Assembly (NCBI GenBank): GCA_020345785.1
Contig: CP070771.1
Location: 5,177,846-5,184,283, forward strand
DNA from: Desulfobacterales bacterium
GTDB taxonomy: Bacteria > Desulfobacterota > Desulfobacteria > Desulfobacterales > JAFDCJ01
Reading direction: 5' to 3'
DNA: 6,438 bases
The position numbers were made by a program, and so were the translations under genes. Every line of letters starts with the position of its first letter. Positions within the stretch are counted from its first letter, which is position 1. The notes under the pieces were generated by a model, which made no database searches, was not told the DNA's origin, and worked only from the letters and a program-made list of their open reading frames with translations. This document shows, one piece after another, positions 5,499-6,438 of the stretch.

Positions 5499-5533
5499 GA
5501 TTTCAGATTGCAGATTTCGGAATGCGGATTGAA
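5499..5533 (+). repeat. 7-bp array of GATTTCA type (5 units)
   Basis: Five heptamers in exact register: GATTTCA (5499), GATTGCA (5506), GATTTCG (5513), GAATGCG (5520) and GATTGAA (5527). The leading GA is invariant. Confidence 0.85.
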
Positions 5534-5554
5534 AAAGAAGGAATAGATTCCATA

Positions 5555-5600
5555 ATTTTAGGCATTTTAGACAATTTAGCTCATTTTAGGCATTTTACAA
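5555..5600 (+). repeat. 9-bp array of ATTTTAGGC type (5 units)
   Basis: Units ATTTTAGGC (5555), ATTTTAGAC (5564), AATTTAGCTC (5573, 10 bp), ATTTTAGGC (5583) and ATTTTACAA (5592). The array ends 2 nt before the aminotransferase ATG and so occupies its ribosome binding site region. Confidence 0.85.
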
Positions 5601-5602
5601 TT

Positions 5603-6438
5603 ATGAAGTTATCACATCGCATCAATCAAATTGAAGAATCCGGAACCGTGCAGTTCACCCTGCTGCTTCAACAGCTCAGGAAACAGGGCAGGGAGGTCAT
5701 TGACCTGGCGGTGGGGGAGCCACCCTTTGATACCCCTTCAAATGTTATCGAGGCTACCAAAAAGGCACTTGATGAGGGCCGGACAAAATACGGACCGGTT
5801 GCCGGCCTGCAAGAGCTCAAATCGGGCCTGGCGCAGCAGTTTGACGGCTATGATGAAAAAAACATCATCATTGCCAATGGTTCAAAACAGTGCCTGTATT
5901 CAATATTTCAGGTTATCTGTGATCCTGGTGACGAAGTTATCATACCGCGGCCGTATTGGGTGAGCTTTCCCCAGCAGGTCAAACTCGCGGGGGGGCGCCC
6001 GATTTTTGTCGACACGCACAACCATCAGCTTGATTGTGAGAAAATTGAGGCGGCCGTATCCTCCCGGAGCCGGGCAATCCTGGTCAACTCGCCCAACAAC
6101 CCTACCGGCGCGGTTTATCCGGCGAAGGATTTATCAGAGATTGCACGAATTGCCGCGAAGCACAAACTTTTCATTATTTCAGATGAAGCCTACAACTTCT
6201 ATGTCTATGACGGACTGAAAGCTGGGGGTTTGTTCGAAATTGAGGATATACGCCCTCAGCTGATCGTCACCCGCAGTTTTTCAAAAGGCTTTAACATGAC
6301 GGGCTTCAGATTGGGTTATCTGGCCGCCTCCCGCGATATCATCGATGCGATCAACCGATTGCAAAGTCATTTGACCGGCAATGTCTGCACCTTTGTCCAG
6401 TACGGCGCCCTCGCCGCACTGGAGATGAATGAAGATGA
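5603..6438 (+). CDS. Class I PLP-dependent aminotransferase, aspartate/prephenate type (3' end outside window)
   Basis: Open from ATG 5603 to the window end: 278 residues of a protein expected to be about 390. Fold-type I aminotransferase landmarks are in order: the N-terminal GEPPFDTP 38-45; TKYGPVAGL 61-69; Trp119 in PRPYWVSF (ring stacking on PLP); NSPNNPTG 162-169 with Asn166; SDEAYN 193-198 with Asp194 and Tyr197; and SFSKGFNMTGFRLGY with Schiff-base Lys228 and phosphate-binding Arg236. The pattern fits the AspAT 1-beta group, whose members include aspartate and prephenate aminotransferases. Placement directly after the chorismate-forming genes suggests transamination of prephenate or of phenylpyruvate/4-hydroxyphenylpyruvate, but substrate is not readable from sequence alone. 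No Shine-Dalgarno is visible; a 9-bp repeat array occupies the leader. The start matches the family N-terminus well. Confidence 0.93.
   Translation, partial: MKLSHRINQIEESGTVQFTLLLQQLRKQGREVIDLAVGEPPFDTPSNVIEATKKALDEGRTKYGPVAGLQELKSGLAQQFDGYDEKNIIIANGSKQCLYSIFQVICDPGDEVIIPRPYWVSFPQQVKLAGGRPIFVDTHNHQLDCEKIEAAVSSRSRAILVNSPNNPTGAVYPAKDLSEIARIAAKHKLFIISDEAYNFYVYDGLKAGGLFEIEDIRPQLIVTRSFSKGFNMTGFRLGYLAASRDIIDAINRLQSHLTGNVCTFVQYGALAALEMNED

Noticed and set aside
5631..6218. Two plus-strand frames (5631-5963 and 6006-6218)
   Set aside because: They lie in another frame over the aminotransferase, whose frame carries all PLP-enzyme motifs and is open from 5603 to the end of the window.

Overview
The window is one stretch of an aromatic amino acid (shikimate pathway) gene cluster. 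All six genes lie on the + strand: the 3' end of aroB, a chorismate mutase–shikimate dehydrogenase fusion (aroE), aroA, aroK, aroC, and the 5' part of a class I PLP aminotransferase. The order of reactions is AroB (3-dehydroquinate), AroE (shikimate), AroK (shikimate-3-phosphate), AroA (EPSP), AroC (chorismate), then the mutase half of the fusion (prephenate). The aminotransferase could act on prephenate or on the aromatic keto acids. DAHP synthase, 3-dehydroquinase and prephenate dehydratase/dehydrogenase are not in the window.

The organism is clearly a bacterium. Moderate GC, protein sequence style and repeat-rich gaps would suit a Gram-negative anaerobe such as a Desulfobacterota sulfate reducer or relative. 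That placement is an impression from memory and is not proven by the sequence.

Layout: 1-384 aroB end; 385-634 gap with inverted 9-bp repeat arrays; 635-1753 CM-aroE; 1754-1906 gap with opposed 8-bp arrays; 1907-3175 aroA; 3176-3411 gap with three 7-bp arrays; 3412-3978 aroK (GTG start); 3979-4380 AT-rich gap with a different, palindromic repeat element; 4381-5463 aroC; 5464-5602 gap with two 7-bp arrays and one 9-bp array; 5603-6438 aminotransferase, cut by the window edge.

The genes are conventional. The unusual part is between them. The gaps are 139-402 bp, large for a co-directional pathway cluster. Four of the five are built largely from short degenerate tandem arrays. Each array has its own unit sequence, but the unit length is always about 7, 8 or 9 bp, and several arrays begin on or next to a stop codon or end next to a start codon. 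The fifth gap (aroK-aroC) lacks such arrays. It carries a 34-bp imperfect direct repeat and several copies of a GGATTAATTA core in both orientations, one of which abuts the aroC ribosome binding site.
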